From assembly GCA_964017145.1 (NCBI GenBank), contig CAXHKQ010000117.1, positions 1 through 30,480 of the forward strand: DNA of 30,480 nucleotides, read 5' to 3'. Below are positions 9,201 through 17,741 of the stretch, piece by piece. This stretch comes from Agrocybe praecox (taxonomy: Eukaryota; Basidiomycota; Agaricomycetes; Agaricales; Agrocybaceae). Numbering within the stretch: position 1 is the first letter of the stretch; the number at the start of each line of letters is the position of its first letter. The position numbers were made by a program, and so were the translations under genes. The notes under the pieces were generated by a model. That model made no database searches, was not told the DNA's origin, and was given only the letters and a program-made list of their open reading frames with translations.

Positions 9201-10119
9201 ACCCAGGCTTTAGCTCAATAGCATGATCCCAAGGCTTTCTGTCAGGTAGCCTGTCAAAAGATTCCTTTGAAAAGACTCCCTTAAATTGGTGATAATGCTT
9301 GGGGACAGCTTCTTCAAAGGTCTTCTTTGGGGATTCAGCCTGTTGGTGAGACTCTTCTGCCAATTTCTGGGACACAGTTGAGGTAGCATTGATAGACTGC
9401 TTCTGAGGATGGAGATAAGAAATAAAAATCCTATCCTCAGGCTCAATCTCAGAGTCAGAGTCAGGTGACTGATCTACAAGATCTACACCTTCATCATCAA
9501 ACTGAGGGAGCTGTCTTCTCTGTACTGCAGCTATCCTCTGTCTCTTCCTCCTGGCTCTAATCACTTCCATGTGGCAGTCAGATGGACATCTAGTAAACTG
9601 GACATCACCTGACTTCCAGTTGACATCAGGATTGTGTAGATAGAGCCAGGTATGTCCAATGATAGCAGTCTTGTCTCCTAAGTCACAAACAGCAAAGGTA
9701 GCCTTTTCTGTGTGGTTCTTGTACACCATAATCAAGTCCACTTCCTCATGAATAGAGCCACTTTTGTTGAGAGTACCATCAACATTGTAGACTGGAATGG
9801 CTCTTGGAAGTTTCCTTGTGTTGAGATTATGGTATTTTACAAAACCAGTATCCAGAAAAAGACCAGTAGCTCCAGAGTCAAGCAAAGCATCTACAGACAG
9901 CCTTTTTCCTGTGTCCATTGTCTTGAGAATGACTGACAAATGGGTAGAGGCTTTTGGTTTGTGCCCTAAGATGTATATCCTCTCAGGAGTAGAAGAAGGA
10001 GAAGAATCAGAATTTGAGGACATGATTTCTGTATCAGAGTCAGAAGAGATAGGATTGATTTTATCATTTTCATCTTCTAATACATTAAATCTATTCCATT
10101 GGGACATGTCCTTCACCAA
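6238..10119 (-). CDS. Gypsy-1 Pol polyprotein (PR-RT-RNH-INT-chromodomain)
   Basis: A 1293-residue frame for the enzymes of a chromovirus. In order: aspartic protease with LLDSGATG near residue 80; reverse transcriptase with YMDD near residue 460 and FFGLTNSPATFQ; RNase H with VEADSS and a DHKNLEYF block; integrase with an HHCC zinc finger (HHDAYIAGHPGK to CDRCN) and a DD35E core (VDFITGL, CDRGPQF, DGQTERVNQ); and a C-terminal chromodomain (WEVEYIKDSR, YLVKWKNYPNEESSWEP). There is no ATG at the frame opening: the first in-frame ATG is at 10107-10105, and pol is in the -1 frame relative to gag, so a Gag-Pol fusion by frameshifting is likely. The TGA stop touches the LTR. No disabling mutation was seen, so it could be functional. 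Confidence 0.93.
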   Translation of the reverse strand: MVKDMSQWNRFNVLEDENDKINPISSDSDTEIMSSNSDSSPSSTPERIYILGHKPKASTHLSVILKTMDTGKRLSVDALLDSGATGLFLDTGFVKYHNLNTRKLPRAIPVYNVDGTLNKSGSIHEEVDLIMVYKNHTEKATFAVCDLGDKTAIIGHTWLYLHNPDVNWKSGDVQFTRCPSDCHMEVIRARRKRQRIAAVQRRQLPQFDDEGVDLVDQSPDSDSEIEPEDRIFISYLHPQKQSINATSTVSQKLAEESHQQAESPKKTFEEAVPKHYHQFKGVFSKESFDRLPDRKPWDHAIELKPGSEPYRSKIYPLSPNEQKELDAFLEENLKSGRIRPSKSPMASPVFFVKKKDGSLRLVQDYRKLNEMTIKNSYPLPLISDIITKLSKAKYFTKLDVRWGFNNVRVKEGDEWKAAFRTNRGLFEPLVMFFGLTNSPATFQTMMNDIFIELIDGNVVIVYMDDILVFTETLEHHREVVKKVLQILEDNKLYLKAEKCEFEKEKIEYLGLIISQGKIEMDPVKVEGVSKWPEPENVKDVQSFLGFVNFYRRFIEDFADIAKPLHELTKKGTVWRWGLRHQEAFDQLKLKVTSSPVLIFPDDNKPYKVEADSSDYATGAVLSQEGLDGKWHPVAFMSKSLSEVERNYEIHDKEMLAIIRALDEWRHYLEGTQHTFEIWTDHKNLEYFMTAQKLTRRQARWSLFLSRFDFSLHHRPGKKSLKPDALSRRSDHKKGENDNENVVLLKPSYFKIQALKQGHTTLAGPETDLLKKIREAKDFDEKVVKAVQEMKKSSTKKIDGQEWSEEQGLVLYRGKVYVPKDKDLRRKIVELHHDAYIAGHPGKWKTIELVSRNYWWPGMSHYIAAYTRGCDRCNRTKTFPAKPVGFLTPTEIPSDIWQTISVDFITGLPECQGYNAIMIVVDRLSKMIHIIPTTDEVTSEGTAKLYRDYVWKLHGLPIKIICDRGPQFVSKFMKELNSILGIQTASSTAYHPQTDGQTERVNQEVEQYLRLFINHRQDDWVEWLALAEFSYNNRVQASTRQTPFMLNNGRHPRMGTEPFRDSKMDTVDTFVKNMEEARKEAESALKKAADDMAKFYDRNRGTPTEFKVGDMVWLDGKDLKTDRPSKKLDDKRYGPYKITKVVGSNAYELKLPKTMKIHPVFNVVKLMPYHPDTVGRKPPSRPPPVIKGENPEWEVEYIKDSRLFRNKLQYLVKWKNYPNEESSWEPAEYLKKAAKSIKEFHAKHPAAPRRISALTFDRLSFLPLINFTEPPPPLKPSKLSHTCAHCGKCALERG

Positions 10120-10127
10120 TGGTGCCT

Positions 10128-11201
10128 CTAAAAATTCTTCTTCTGTTCCTGTTGTTGTTTTCCTTCTTCTTCCTTAATGAGTTTCCCATAGAAGTCTTTC
10201 AACTCCTCATGGTTCATAGCATTGATATTGACTGAGGATTTGCAGTCAGCAGCCTTATGACCTTGCTTTCTGCACTTAAAGCAAATAAGTGGCCTGACTG
10301 ACCTCCATCCAGAGTCAACTTCCATGGGAACAACATCTGGTTGCTTTGCCTGAGCAACAAAACCTCTCTGACTGCTTGAAAATGGAGAAGGATTGGGGGC
10401 TGCTGGCTTAGGCTGAGATTTAGGAGCCTTGGAGAAAGGAGAAGAGGTAGTAGAGGTAGACTTGTTAAAGGCTTCCATCTGTCTCCACTGCCTGTCTAGC
10501 TTGGTAGCCCAGGAGATCCAGCCATTCAGAGTCTTGGGCATATCAGGGACATTGTAGACCTTTTCCCTGAGAGACCTATTTAACCCAGTCTGAAACTTCT
10601 CAACCAAGGCAGCATCATTATACCCAGTATCAGAGACCAATTCCCTAAAGCTAGCCACATATTCATCAGCAGTTTGACTTCCCTGCTTTAGAAGATTCAT
10701 TTTATGCCTGGCTGTGCTTGCAGGGTCTGGATCTCCAAATACCTCCCTGAATTCATAGACAAAGTCATCCCAAAGACCCTCTTTGGAATAATCTCCATCC
10801 AGAATTTTGGTTTTGTCTAGTGCCCATTTTCCAGCAGTACCTTCCTTCATATAGGACAGGGCACAAACAACCTTTTGAAGATCATCTGTAATTCCTTTCC
10901 CATAGAAATATAATTTGAGTTGACTGAGGAAGGTTTCTGCTTTTGACATAGAGCCATCATATGGCTCAGGAGGGGAAACCTTGATTCCAGCCTGTGAACC
11001 AAAGGTAAAGGGACCATGACTAGCAGGGGGAGGATGGACTTCTCTAGCAGCAGAGGAGAATGGTGATTGAGTGGTTGGAGGTGTGACTGACTGTTGCTGC
11101 TGCTGCCTTAAGAGAGCCACCTCCTGGGTAAGGAGAGAGATTTGTTGAAGGAGCTCCTCCACAGAGGGAAGAGTAGTGGTAGGAGTAGTGGTAGTGTCCA
11201 T
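10128..11201 (-). CDS. Gypsy-1 Gag
   Basis: A 357-residue capsid/nucleocapsid protein. The N-terminus has a Thr-rich start and a Gln run, with a short possible coiled-coil (EELLQQISLLTQEVALL). The Retrotrans_gag capsid domain covers about residues 75-230 (AETFLSQLKLYFYGKG to FQTGLNRSLREKV). A Pro/Ser-rich linker leads to one CCHC knuckle, CFKCRKQGHKAADC, which binds genomic RNA. The ATG lies about 530 bp from the LTR after a non-coding leader. The frame ends in TAG just after an ATTTTT run where pol continues in the -1 frame. About 93% like the Gag of Gypsy-2 by eye. Confidence 0.95.
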   Translation of the reverse strand: MDTTTTPTTTLPSVEELLQQISLLTQEVALLRQQQQQSVTPPTTQSPFSSAAREVHPPPASHGPFTFGSQAGIKVSPPEPYDGSMSKAETFLSQLKLYFYGKGITDDLQKVVCALSYMKEGTAGKWALDKTKILDGDYSKEGLWDDFVYEFREVFGDPDPASTARHKMNLLKQGSQTADEYVASFRELVSDTGYNDAALVEKFQTGLNRSLREKVYNVPDMPKTLNGWISWATKLDRQWRQMEAFNKSTSTTSSPFSKAPKSQPKPAAPNPSPFSSSQRGFVAQAKQPDVVPMEVDSGWRSVRPLICFKCRKQGHKAADCKSSVNINAMNHEELKDFYGKLIKEEEGKQQQEQKKNF

Positions 11202-11728
11202 CTTGGTGCAGATAAAGTAGAGGCTCTCTGGTGTGTGTGTGGGAGAAGCTATCTACAAAAAGTGCCCTTGAGACTATACTAAGTAACTAAGAAAAACTAT
11301 ATACTGGATACCCAGTTGTCACCCCAAACACAGTGGGTCTAAACCTAGGATCACAGGATTGACTACCTGGTATTTTCCTAGACCACCAAAGACAAAAACA
11401 GTTGGCCTGAATCTGCCCCAACAGTTGGTATCCCTATCTACAAATTCACACACAACACACAGCAGAGAGTGAGCAATCCAGTAGAAAGAGAGATGTCTTG
11501 AGAAGATGTTGAAACTGGGGAGGGAGAAATGATGTAGAAGATTGGGAGAATATTGGAGGTTGAAGGGTTGGTGATGATGAAAAGGATGATATATGTGGTG
11601 AAAGGATGTGAGAGAAAATGGTGGAAAGAGAGATGAATAAATTGGTGTAGATGAGTGTAGGTTGATATGGATAAGAGTGAGATGATGGGTAGTGAGTGGT
11701 GGAGTTGTCTGAGAGAGCTTCAATCTTC
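11202..11728 (-). other. Gypsy-1 5' leader
   Basis: Non-coding leader between the 5' LTR and gag. About 140 bp (near 11300-11440) are strongly conserved with the Gypsy-2 leader (near 24106-24250), suggesting an RNA packaging or structural role. The frame that spans part of it is not protein-like. Confidence 0.6.
11716..11726 (-). promoter_or_regulatory. Gypsy-1 putative self-priming primer-binding site
   Basis: In the sense direction AGATTGAAGCT starts 2 bp inside the LTR boundary. It is the exact complement of AGCTTCAATCT in the LTR (sense strand of 11873-11883), about 27 bp downstream of the TATA box and therefore at the expected start of the RNA. No tRNA-like TGG site is present. This is the Tf1-type self-priming arrangement. 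Confidence 0.65.
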
Positions 11729-12231
11729 TGTCAGGGCAACACTAAGATCAGTGTGACAAGGCCACCAACAAAGACAAAGCAAGAGAGAGAGAGAGAGAGA
11801 GAGAGAGATGAAGAGAGAGAGAGACACTCAATGGTTCTAAGAGATCACACCAATGATAGTGGATATCCTAAGAGATTGAAGCTGGGGCTACAGCTACCTA
11901 CATGTCCAGTATATATACCCTACAGCTATTCTAGAATATTCCTACATTACATCATGAAACAGAAGGATGAGTAAGACAATGATATCATAAAGAAATGATG
12001 AATAAGACAATGACATCATGAAACAAGAAGAAGAATGATGTGGAGTGATTGAGGCAGTGCTCATGGGAAATAAAGATGATAAGTATCTAATCAAAGATCT
12101 GAGTGATAATCAAAGAGATAATCAAGGAGATAATCAAGGATGTAAAAGAGATAAGATATCTACATAATTAAGAAAGGGAAAAATACAAAATAAATGTATA
12201 AAAATAAGAAAAAATAGGGGAAACCCTGACA
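11729..12231 (-). repeat. Gypsy-1 5' LTR
   Basis: 503 bp LTR that acts as promoter in the minus direction. The sense TATA box GTATATATAC lies at about 11909-11918 and the probable RNA start at about 11883. It carries the GA microsatellite, and the U3 repeat module at about 11942-12033. Confidence 0.93.
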
Positions 12232-12607
12232 AATACGAACATCACCATTGGAGTAGATATAGACAGATCTGTCTGCTTCAATTCGCCTGTAGCCCATTCC
12301 AGAGAGTACACTGTGTAGCTTGATGTTCCACTGTCTTGCTGACTGCTTGAGACCATAGAGTGATTTTCGGAGCCTGAACACCTTGTTTGGTCCACCTTCA
12401 TGGAATCCCTCTGGTTGTTGCATGTAGATGAATTCATCGAGATCACCATTGGTGAAAGCAGCAGAGATGTCCACAGAGCGAAGTTCAAGGTCATTGACAG
12501 CAGATAGAGCCAGAATCATGCGAAGTGTTGCAGGACGAAATGTAGGAGCAAAGACCTCAGTGTAATTGACTCCAGGACGTTGGCTGTAGCCCTTGGCAAC
12601 AATGCGA
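12232..12607 (-). pseudogene. Copia pol, middle of reverse transcriptase
   Basis: Encodes the RT fingers/palm section of Copia, with the family's hallmark blocks VDISAAFTNGDL, IYMQQPEGF and RKSLYGLKQSARQW. It ends at SNGDVRI where Gypsy-1 is inserted, and it joins in phase to 5731. It is in a different frame from the upstream integrase piece: a single missing base between 12608 and 12609 interrupts the usual VERYKAR(I/L)VAKG block. This break is separate from the Gypsy insertion. Confidence 0.9.
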
Positions 12608-12608
12608 G

Positions 12609-14372
12609 CTTGTAGCGCTCAACAGAGCCAGAAGCAGTGCGCTTTACCTTGAAGACCCATCCAGAACCAATAGCCTTTGCACCAGGTGGTAAATCAACCA
12701 ACTCCCAAGTGTCATTTCCAGCAAGAGTGAAGAACTCTGCTTTAGCTGCCTCTGACCACTTGTCTGCATCTGCGCTTTTCATGACCTCTCTGTAATTTCG
12801 AGGGTCTGAAGTCGACGCAGCACCAGCAAATTGAACATGATCAAGACCATCCATATCATCCTGAGCAGTTTGGACAACCCACCACTCTCCTGGTGGCTTT
12901 GTTTGCCTGTTGGAGCGTCTGGGCTCAGGCTGAGGCTCAGGAGGTTGGGTAGATCGACCAGTTCGCTTTCTGGGAGCAGGTGGTGGTGCAGGAGGCAAGG
13001 GAGATGAAGCAGGTGGTGGAGGTGTGTGTGGAGGACTGTCTGGAAGTGGTGTTGTTTCTGGTTCAGTCTTTGGTGTGTTGGGTGCAGGTACAGGAGTGTG
13101 TGCATCAGAGGGCGAGTTTGCGACGTTTGGAGCATTTGGAGCATTTGGAGCGTCAGCAGGTGCAGCAGGAGGTGCTGGAAGTGGTTGGGGCGCATTTGGA
13201 GCATTAGGAGTGTGATTTGGAAGATTTGAAGCATCATCATCATCCCCCCCTAAATCTGGCATATCCACAGACTCTAAAAGTGGTGAAAGCGAACCAGTAG
13301 GGAAAAGGTTGATTGAGTCAGAGTGTTTGAGTCCAGGAAAGCTCCTTTTGTCAAAAACAGCCCTTTCAGAAATGATGAACTTCTTGGTGATAGGGTTGAA
13401 AAAGCGCCAGCCCTTGTAGCCAGTAGGATAGCCAACAAAGATACATTTCTCCATGTGTGGTTGGAGTGACTTCCTCTTGTCTCTCTGAATGTAGACATAT
13501 GCAGCACAGCCAAAAACGCGCAAATTGCTGACATCTGGTTTCTTCTTGTACCACTCAGTGTAGGGAGTTGTACCAGGCAGTGGGGCTGTAGGAAGGCGAT
13601 TCCAGACGTGCACATAAGCAGAAACAGCAAGCATCCAAAATGAAGCAGGGAGGTTGGCTTGAACAAGCATGGCAGTGGCATGATCAGCAATAGTCCTGTT
13701 GGCTCTCTCTGCAACTCCATTCTGCTGTGGCCTGTTCCTGGTGCTATGGCGCCTAACAATGCCACAGTCATCTGTAAACTTGATGAAAGCGTTGGACATG
13801 TACTCTCCGGCCTTGTCATCTTGCAAAGCTTTGATTTTTGCATCCAGCTGGTTCTCAGCATAAGCCTTGAATGTCTTGAAAGCTTCAAAGGTGTCGCTTT
13901 TTCGCTTCAGGAACATGATGGCTTTGAGCTTGGTGCAGTCATCAATAAAGGTAACCCAGTAGCGGTAGCCTTCTTGAGATGCAACAGGAAGAGGACCATG
14001 GAGATCAGAATGAATGAGTTCTAGTGGAGAGGTGGAAATGCGAGATGAGCTGGGGAAAGGAGAGGAAACCATCTTGCCAGCTAAGCAAGGTTCACAGATG
14101 GGGTCTGGTTTGGAGTCAGATGTGATGATGAGTCCAATGACAAGTTTGTCTTTGACAAGTTTGTGCACACTGTCAGTGCTGTGGTGGCAAAAGTGCTGAT
14201 GCCAGAGGCTGGCATCCATAGGAAGAGTTGAAGCAGCATTGGCATGCTCCATGGGCTCTGTAGTGGCGTTCAAAATGCCATTGTTGCTGTCTGTGACTCT
14301 GGCAGTGAAAAGTGTGTTGCCTTTGAGTTTGAAGTACATGGTGTCTGCATCCACTTCCATCCTGATCCCTTT
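12609..14372 (-). pseudogene. Copia pol, integrase and start of reverse transcriptase
   Basis: Begins right after an in-frame TGA (14373-14375) that separates it from the protease piece. It shows the GAG-pre-integrase zinc region (WHQHFCHHSTDS, CEPCLAGK) and the integrase core with HSDLHGPL, DDKAGEYMS and PQQNGVAERANRT (the D, D and E positions). The IFVGYPTGYKGWRF block follows. A long Pro/Ala/Asn-rich linker (PNAPNAPN repeats) connects to the first RT residues (ELVDLPPGAKAIGSGWVFKVK). The frame is lost at SVERYK by the 1-base deletion. Without the TGA and the deletion it would be continuous with its neighbours. Confidence 0.9.
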
Positions 14373-14831
14373 TCACTTTGTGAGGTATAAGCAAGCCAGG
14401 AGATTGTTGCGAAGCTGGGGGACATGCAAAACACGAGTCAACTCCACAGAACGAACTGGTTTGCCATTGATCACTGGATGGATGACCACAGTGCCAACAC
14501 CAGCTGAATAGACAATGGTGTGATCAGCCAGTTTGATTGGGACACGAAATTCAGTGTATTTCTGAATCCACTGGCGATGTGGGGTCATATGGCTTGTGGC
14601 TCCTGTGTCTGCAAGCCAGTCAAAGTCCAAGTTGTCTGGATCTGAGGTGGTAGACAATGCACTAGCACTGCCAGCCCATTCAAGGCTCCTTGCATTGTCC
14701 TGTGTGCCCTTCTGTGCCTTGAGAAAGCGAGGACAACTGTGGATAATGTGAGAGTTTAGGCCACAAAAGGAACAGATGATAGGAAGGGAAGGACTGTTGG
14801 AGTGAGATTGAGCATGTGTGACAAATGACAT
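14373..14831 (-). pseudogene. Copia zinc knuckle and protease
   Basis: A 152-codon frame starting MSFVTHAQ, with a CX2CX4HX4C nucleocapsid knuckle (CSFCGLNSHIIHSC) and an aspartic protease with DWLADTGATSHMTP. It ends at TGA 14373-14375 but is in the same frame as the integrase piece, so the stop is an internal nonsense codon in pol. No capsid domain precedes the knuckle; the usual 250-300 residues of Copia gag are absent and the first Met lies about 190 bp from the primer site. That implies an internal deletion or a gag-less lineage. Confidence 0.88.
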
Positions 14832-15016
14832 GATTGCAAAGGAATGAAGTGCGATGGAGGTGTGAAAATGTGTAGTGTGGGTTGTAACAGTGTGACGGAG
14901 TGTTGTTGACAGTTATAAGACGAACGAGGCAACGGATCGAGTGCAATAAGCAAGATTGCAATGAGATCAAGATAAGACCAAGACAAGAAAAGTCGAATTT
15001 AGAGCGCATGAAGTGC

Positions 15017-15029
15017 GGGGCCCATAACC
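15017..15029 (-). promoter_or_regulatory. Copia primer-binding site (half-tRNA type)
   Basis: Directly inside the 5' LTR the sense strand reads GGTTATGGGCCCC. This matches the anticodon region of initiator tRNA-Met, not its 3' CCA end. Drosophila copia is known to prime from a 5' half of tRNA-iMet using the same sequence. Confidence 0.75.
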
Positions 15030-15466
15030 TGTTAAAGGGAGCGAGTGCGGGACGCTGTGAGCTACCTGGTGACCCAATATGGTGCACCCAAGACGAAGGA
15101 CTGAGGAGCTATGAAGAGCTGAAGTCCAGAGTGAGTAACTAAGTGTATTGAGACATAAGACATACTACTGACCTGAAGTCCAGAGTGAGTAACTGGGGAC
15201 TTCAGGCTTTGGTCTACAGACTTATATATGCTAAGGCATGTAAGGGATGTAACAGATGTGAAACGTGTGAGAACGTGAAACGTGTAAGAGCGTGAAACAT
15301 GTAAGAGCGTGAAACATGTAAGAGAAGATGAAACATGTAAGGGAAGTGAAACATGTAACAGAGGGTGAAACATGTGAGAAAGGTGAAGCGTGTTTCAGGA
15401 TGACAGAAGTGTGATGAACCTCCTGAGAGGTCTGGAAGGTAGGGACTTGGAGGGAAAATTCTAACA
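15030..15466 (-). repeat. Copia 5' LTR
   Basis: 437 bp and, by eye, identical to 4220-4656. It supplies the promoter for the minus-strand element. The TGAAACA array is at 15259-15398 and the TATA box at about 15221-15230. The target duplication ACGTC follows at 15467-15471. Confidence 0.93.
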
Positions 15467-17194
15467 ACGTCCCAGCCTGCACCTATCCCCTCATTTTCTG
15501 CTCGTTGCCTCTTCCCTGCCCATCTCCGCCCTCTTGCAGTCTCCTTCATCGCTACTCACCCACGTCATCAACCACGTTGATCACGGGCATGGTTGTGCTC
15601 ATTTTTGTGTTCGCGCTCCTTGCATTCATCGGAGTTGCTGGTGCAAGGGGTTCCCGGCGGCAATGAGGATGGTGTTGACGTTAACATTGGCGATAGGGAC
15701 AGACGGTGAAGGACGCTGGCGTAGGCGACGGTGGTAGGTGATGGTGAAAGACGAGAGTCGAACGCTGGAAGTGGTTGAAGTTTCCATATTTGGAAGCTTC
15801 TCACGCCACTTTCAACCTTCAAGCTCATTGTAATTGGCCTCGACAAGCTAGATCGTGGAAGGATCTCGTCAAATTAGTGTACATGTAGTATTTAGAAGTA
15901 CATTACACTGTGTTTTAGGTAGAAATTTTTACAATTTCATTTTTTTATGGATGCAAAAAATGCCAAATTTGTTCTTGAGGGGTGATTTTGTAGCTTTTGG
16001 AAAACATATTCGGTTTTTTAACATATGATAGTATGGTAAATTCTCGATTTTTTGATACATACAAACACTACATACTTGTACAAGCACATGTAAAAGAAAA
16101 AAATTGTTGCCAATTTATGTACCAGGTCATATATTCATCATAGATGCAAAAATGCATCAAGTTGGAAGGCATTTATACAGTATCATATGTGTTCGTAATT
16201 CCATATTTTTGAAACATGTAAGATTACAGAGAAATCATAGCACAAAAATCTGTATACTATTATATGTCTAAATATCATTTTTTCCAGCCTCAGAAGGCCT
16301 AAATATGTCCTCATCGTCAAAATCAACGATGAGCTCGAGCCGGTTATTGCTCAGACCGGCGTGGGAATTACCCGATTTGGGTGAATTTCAACCAATGCCA
16401 CTGCTGACTCCTTACCCTTTGCCCACATATTCACCCCAAGAACCGACAATGAAGGACGATAACGACACAAGGCCGCCGTCAATGCGAGTGCAGGGAAGCG
16501 AGTGAGGGGAAAGGGCAAGGCAGGTGGATGAACAAAGGCGAGAGGGCAAGGGTGCGAGCAAGCGGAAACGGCGACGATGACGACGACGATGAATGCGAGC
16601 ATGACGAAGGCGAGCACCATGCACATCAGCACCATGAACGCTGGCATGACGCACGCTAGCACGACGAACGAGTGCACAACAAACGCGAGCACGATGAATG
16701 TCAGCACAACGAATGCCAGCATGAGGCACGCCAGCACGACGAACGAGTGCACGACGAACGAGTGCGCCAGCGACAACGGAGACACCCATTATGGCGAGCG
16801 TGAGCATGGGTGCAGACACAATGACGCGCACCAGCAGGTACGCGGTGAGGTGAGGGTGTGCACAGGGGCGAGGGTGGGTGGCCCAGGACGATGGTGGGTG
16901 CACGAAGACGGTGGGGGGTGCGCCTGTATGACGCAAGGCAAGCGAGGAGCATGGGACATAGTCCCATTCGCTCCTTTTTTTTTTTTTTTTTTTCATTCGC
17001 TTTCTTTTTTATCTTTGTTGTCCTTTTTCTATCTTTTTTCATTATTTCTGTTTGGATGTAGTCTCTACTTATATAAATAAATAATATATGTTTTTTTTTT
17101 AAATTTACAAATTCAACCAGCGTGCCTAAAATGGAAATAATTTCTAAAAATGGACGCGCTTCATCCAATATAGCCAACTGAGCGTAAGTTCAAT
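15467..17194. other. Right body of the long-TIR element, no recognisable gene
   Basis: About 1.7 kb. The first 400 bp are GC-richer without a convincing frame; 15880-16300 is AT-rich; 16300-16960 is a CG-rich stretch containing the minisatellite listed separately; then comes a T-run (about 16974-16994) and pyrimidine-rich sequence. Open frames exist on both strands across the minisatellite but are low-complexity products of the repeat. No transposase signature was found. Confidence 0.6.
16577..16775. repeat. Degenerate 15 bp minisatellite
   Basis: Tandem units around GCACGACGAACGAGT / GCATGAACGCCAGCA. The 15 bp period keeps frames open on both strands: plus-strand pentapeptides such as TTNEC and TMNAS, minus-strand hydrophobic ones such as FVVLA. 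About twelve units are recognisable. Confidence 0.75.
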
Positions 17195-17741
17195 ATATAA
17201 TCTAATCTAATCAGAACGGAAAACGTGTTCCGAGTACCCAGAGAGCGCGCTATGTCAAAAATAGACGCTATAATTAGATTTATTAATAAAATCAACATTA
17301 TCCAACTACATCCACAGCCATCCACCCCTCCACTCCTCCCAATAGGCGCGCATAGTGTACCTAAAATCATTATTAATATATATGAATTTATTGGCCAAGT
17401 TTCCCACCCCCAAATGACCCCGAACCCATCGAAATAGCCAACCCGACGCCCAAAGAGGCCATTTCGTGCGTTCGGCGGCGTGTTTGGTCGTGTTTACCAG
17501 CACCCGCCCTCCCTACAAGCCCCCCACCCCTGCTCCCGCCCTCCTATGCGGCTCCTCGGCTTCTAAAACACCTATGCCTGCCTCCCCAAGCGATTTCTCA
17601 CCCATATATGCCTGCTGCAGCACCTAAAAACCTCGAAAAAAAAACCTTCCCAAAAGGGAAGGTAGGCAACTGCCCACATGCATTTATCAGCTATTTAGGC
17701 AACTGCCTGTAATTCATTAATAATATTAGCAGCTATGGCTG
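17195..17741 (-). repeat. Right terminal inverted repeat of the long-TIR element
   Basis: Reverse complement of 3273-3830. The hairpin block ACCTTCCC/GGGAAGGT and the two short palindromes recur. Small differences (for example GGCAACTGCC against GGCAATTGCC, CTGCTGCAGC against CTGCGGCAGG) show the arms have been diverging. Confidence 0.9.

Larger units (their letters stand above)
5737..12231 (-). mobile_element. Gypsy-1, complete chromodomain Ty3/Gypsy element
   Basis: A full-length chromovirus with LTRs of 501 bp (5737-6237) and 503 bp (11729-12231). The TGTCAGGG/CCCTGACA ends are perfect and the 5 bp duplication is AATAC (5732-5736 and 12232-12236). The LTRs differ by a GA-dinucleotide count and at least one substitution near the end (AAGGAAAA versus AAGAAAAA), so the insertion is recent but not brand new. 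gag and pol are both open over full length. It interrupts Copia 12 bp upstream of its YIDD codons in the sense direction. Confidence 0.96.
4220..15466 (-). mobile_element. Ty1/Copia LTR retrotransposon, interrupted by Gypsy-1
   Basis: Two 437 bp LTRs that look identical by eye, TGTTA...TAACA ends, and a 5 bp target duplication ACGTC (4215-4219 and 15467-15471). Without the nested Gypsy-1 it is about 4.7 kb. Order in the sense (minus) direction is LTR, primer site, zinc knuckle, protease, integrase, reverse transcriptase, RNase H, polypurine tract, LTR. Integrase before reverse transcriptase defines Copia. No capsid (UBN2-type gag) region is present: only about 190 bp separate the primer site from the zinc-knuckle frame. 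Pol also has a stop codon and a frameshift, so this copy cannot be autonomous. Confidence 0.93.
3273..17741. mobile_element. Long-TIR DNA element, probably non-autonomous
   Basis: Two arms of about 550 bp in inverted orientation (3273-3830 and 17195-17741) bound this segment. The LINE sequence is duplicated as TCTCGAC at 3266-3272 and 17742-17748, and the LINE frame resumes exactly on the far side. Taking out the nested Copia/Gypsy block leaves about 3.2 kb of element. I see no transposase in that remainder. Termini read CACCTG and, on the other strand, CAGCCA; the outer 36 bp of the arms agree at only about 26 positions, while the sequence just inside is much better conserved. Long arms and a 7 bp (possibly 8 bp with one change) duplication fit a MULE-, hAT- or KDZ-like non-autonomous element, but I cannot assign a superfamily. 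Confidence 0.75.

Noticed and set aside
11319..11723. A 134-residue frame upstream of Gypsy-1 gag
   Set aside because: It lies in the leader, has low-complexity His/Ser/Leu content, and is not kept as a frame in Gypsy-2.
11696..11974. A frame with an RERERERE tract in the Gypsy LTRs, also at 23688-24038 and 29536-30117
   Set aside because: It is the GA microsatellite of the LTR read as protein.
12980..13243. Several overlapping frames on both strands opposite the Copia linker
   Set aside because: They are shadows of the Pro/Ala/Asn-rich repeat between integrase and reverse transcriptase.
16305..16505. A 66-residue Ser/Pro-rich frame as a possible host or accessory gene
   Set aside because: No recognisable domain, no promoter or splice support, and it lies inside the body of a transposon.
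16351..17177. Minus-strand frames with strongly hydrophobic repeats, resembling a membrane protein
   Set aside because: They are translations of the 15 bp minisatellite and of the adjoining T-run; the plus strand is equally open.
3273..17741. Reading the 14.5 kb between the TIRs as one giant DNA transposon carrying retroelement genes as cargo
   Set aside because: The Copia and Gypsy-1 blocks each have their own target duplications, so they are later insertions, not cargo.
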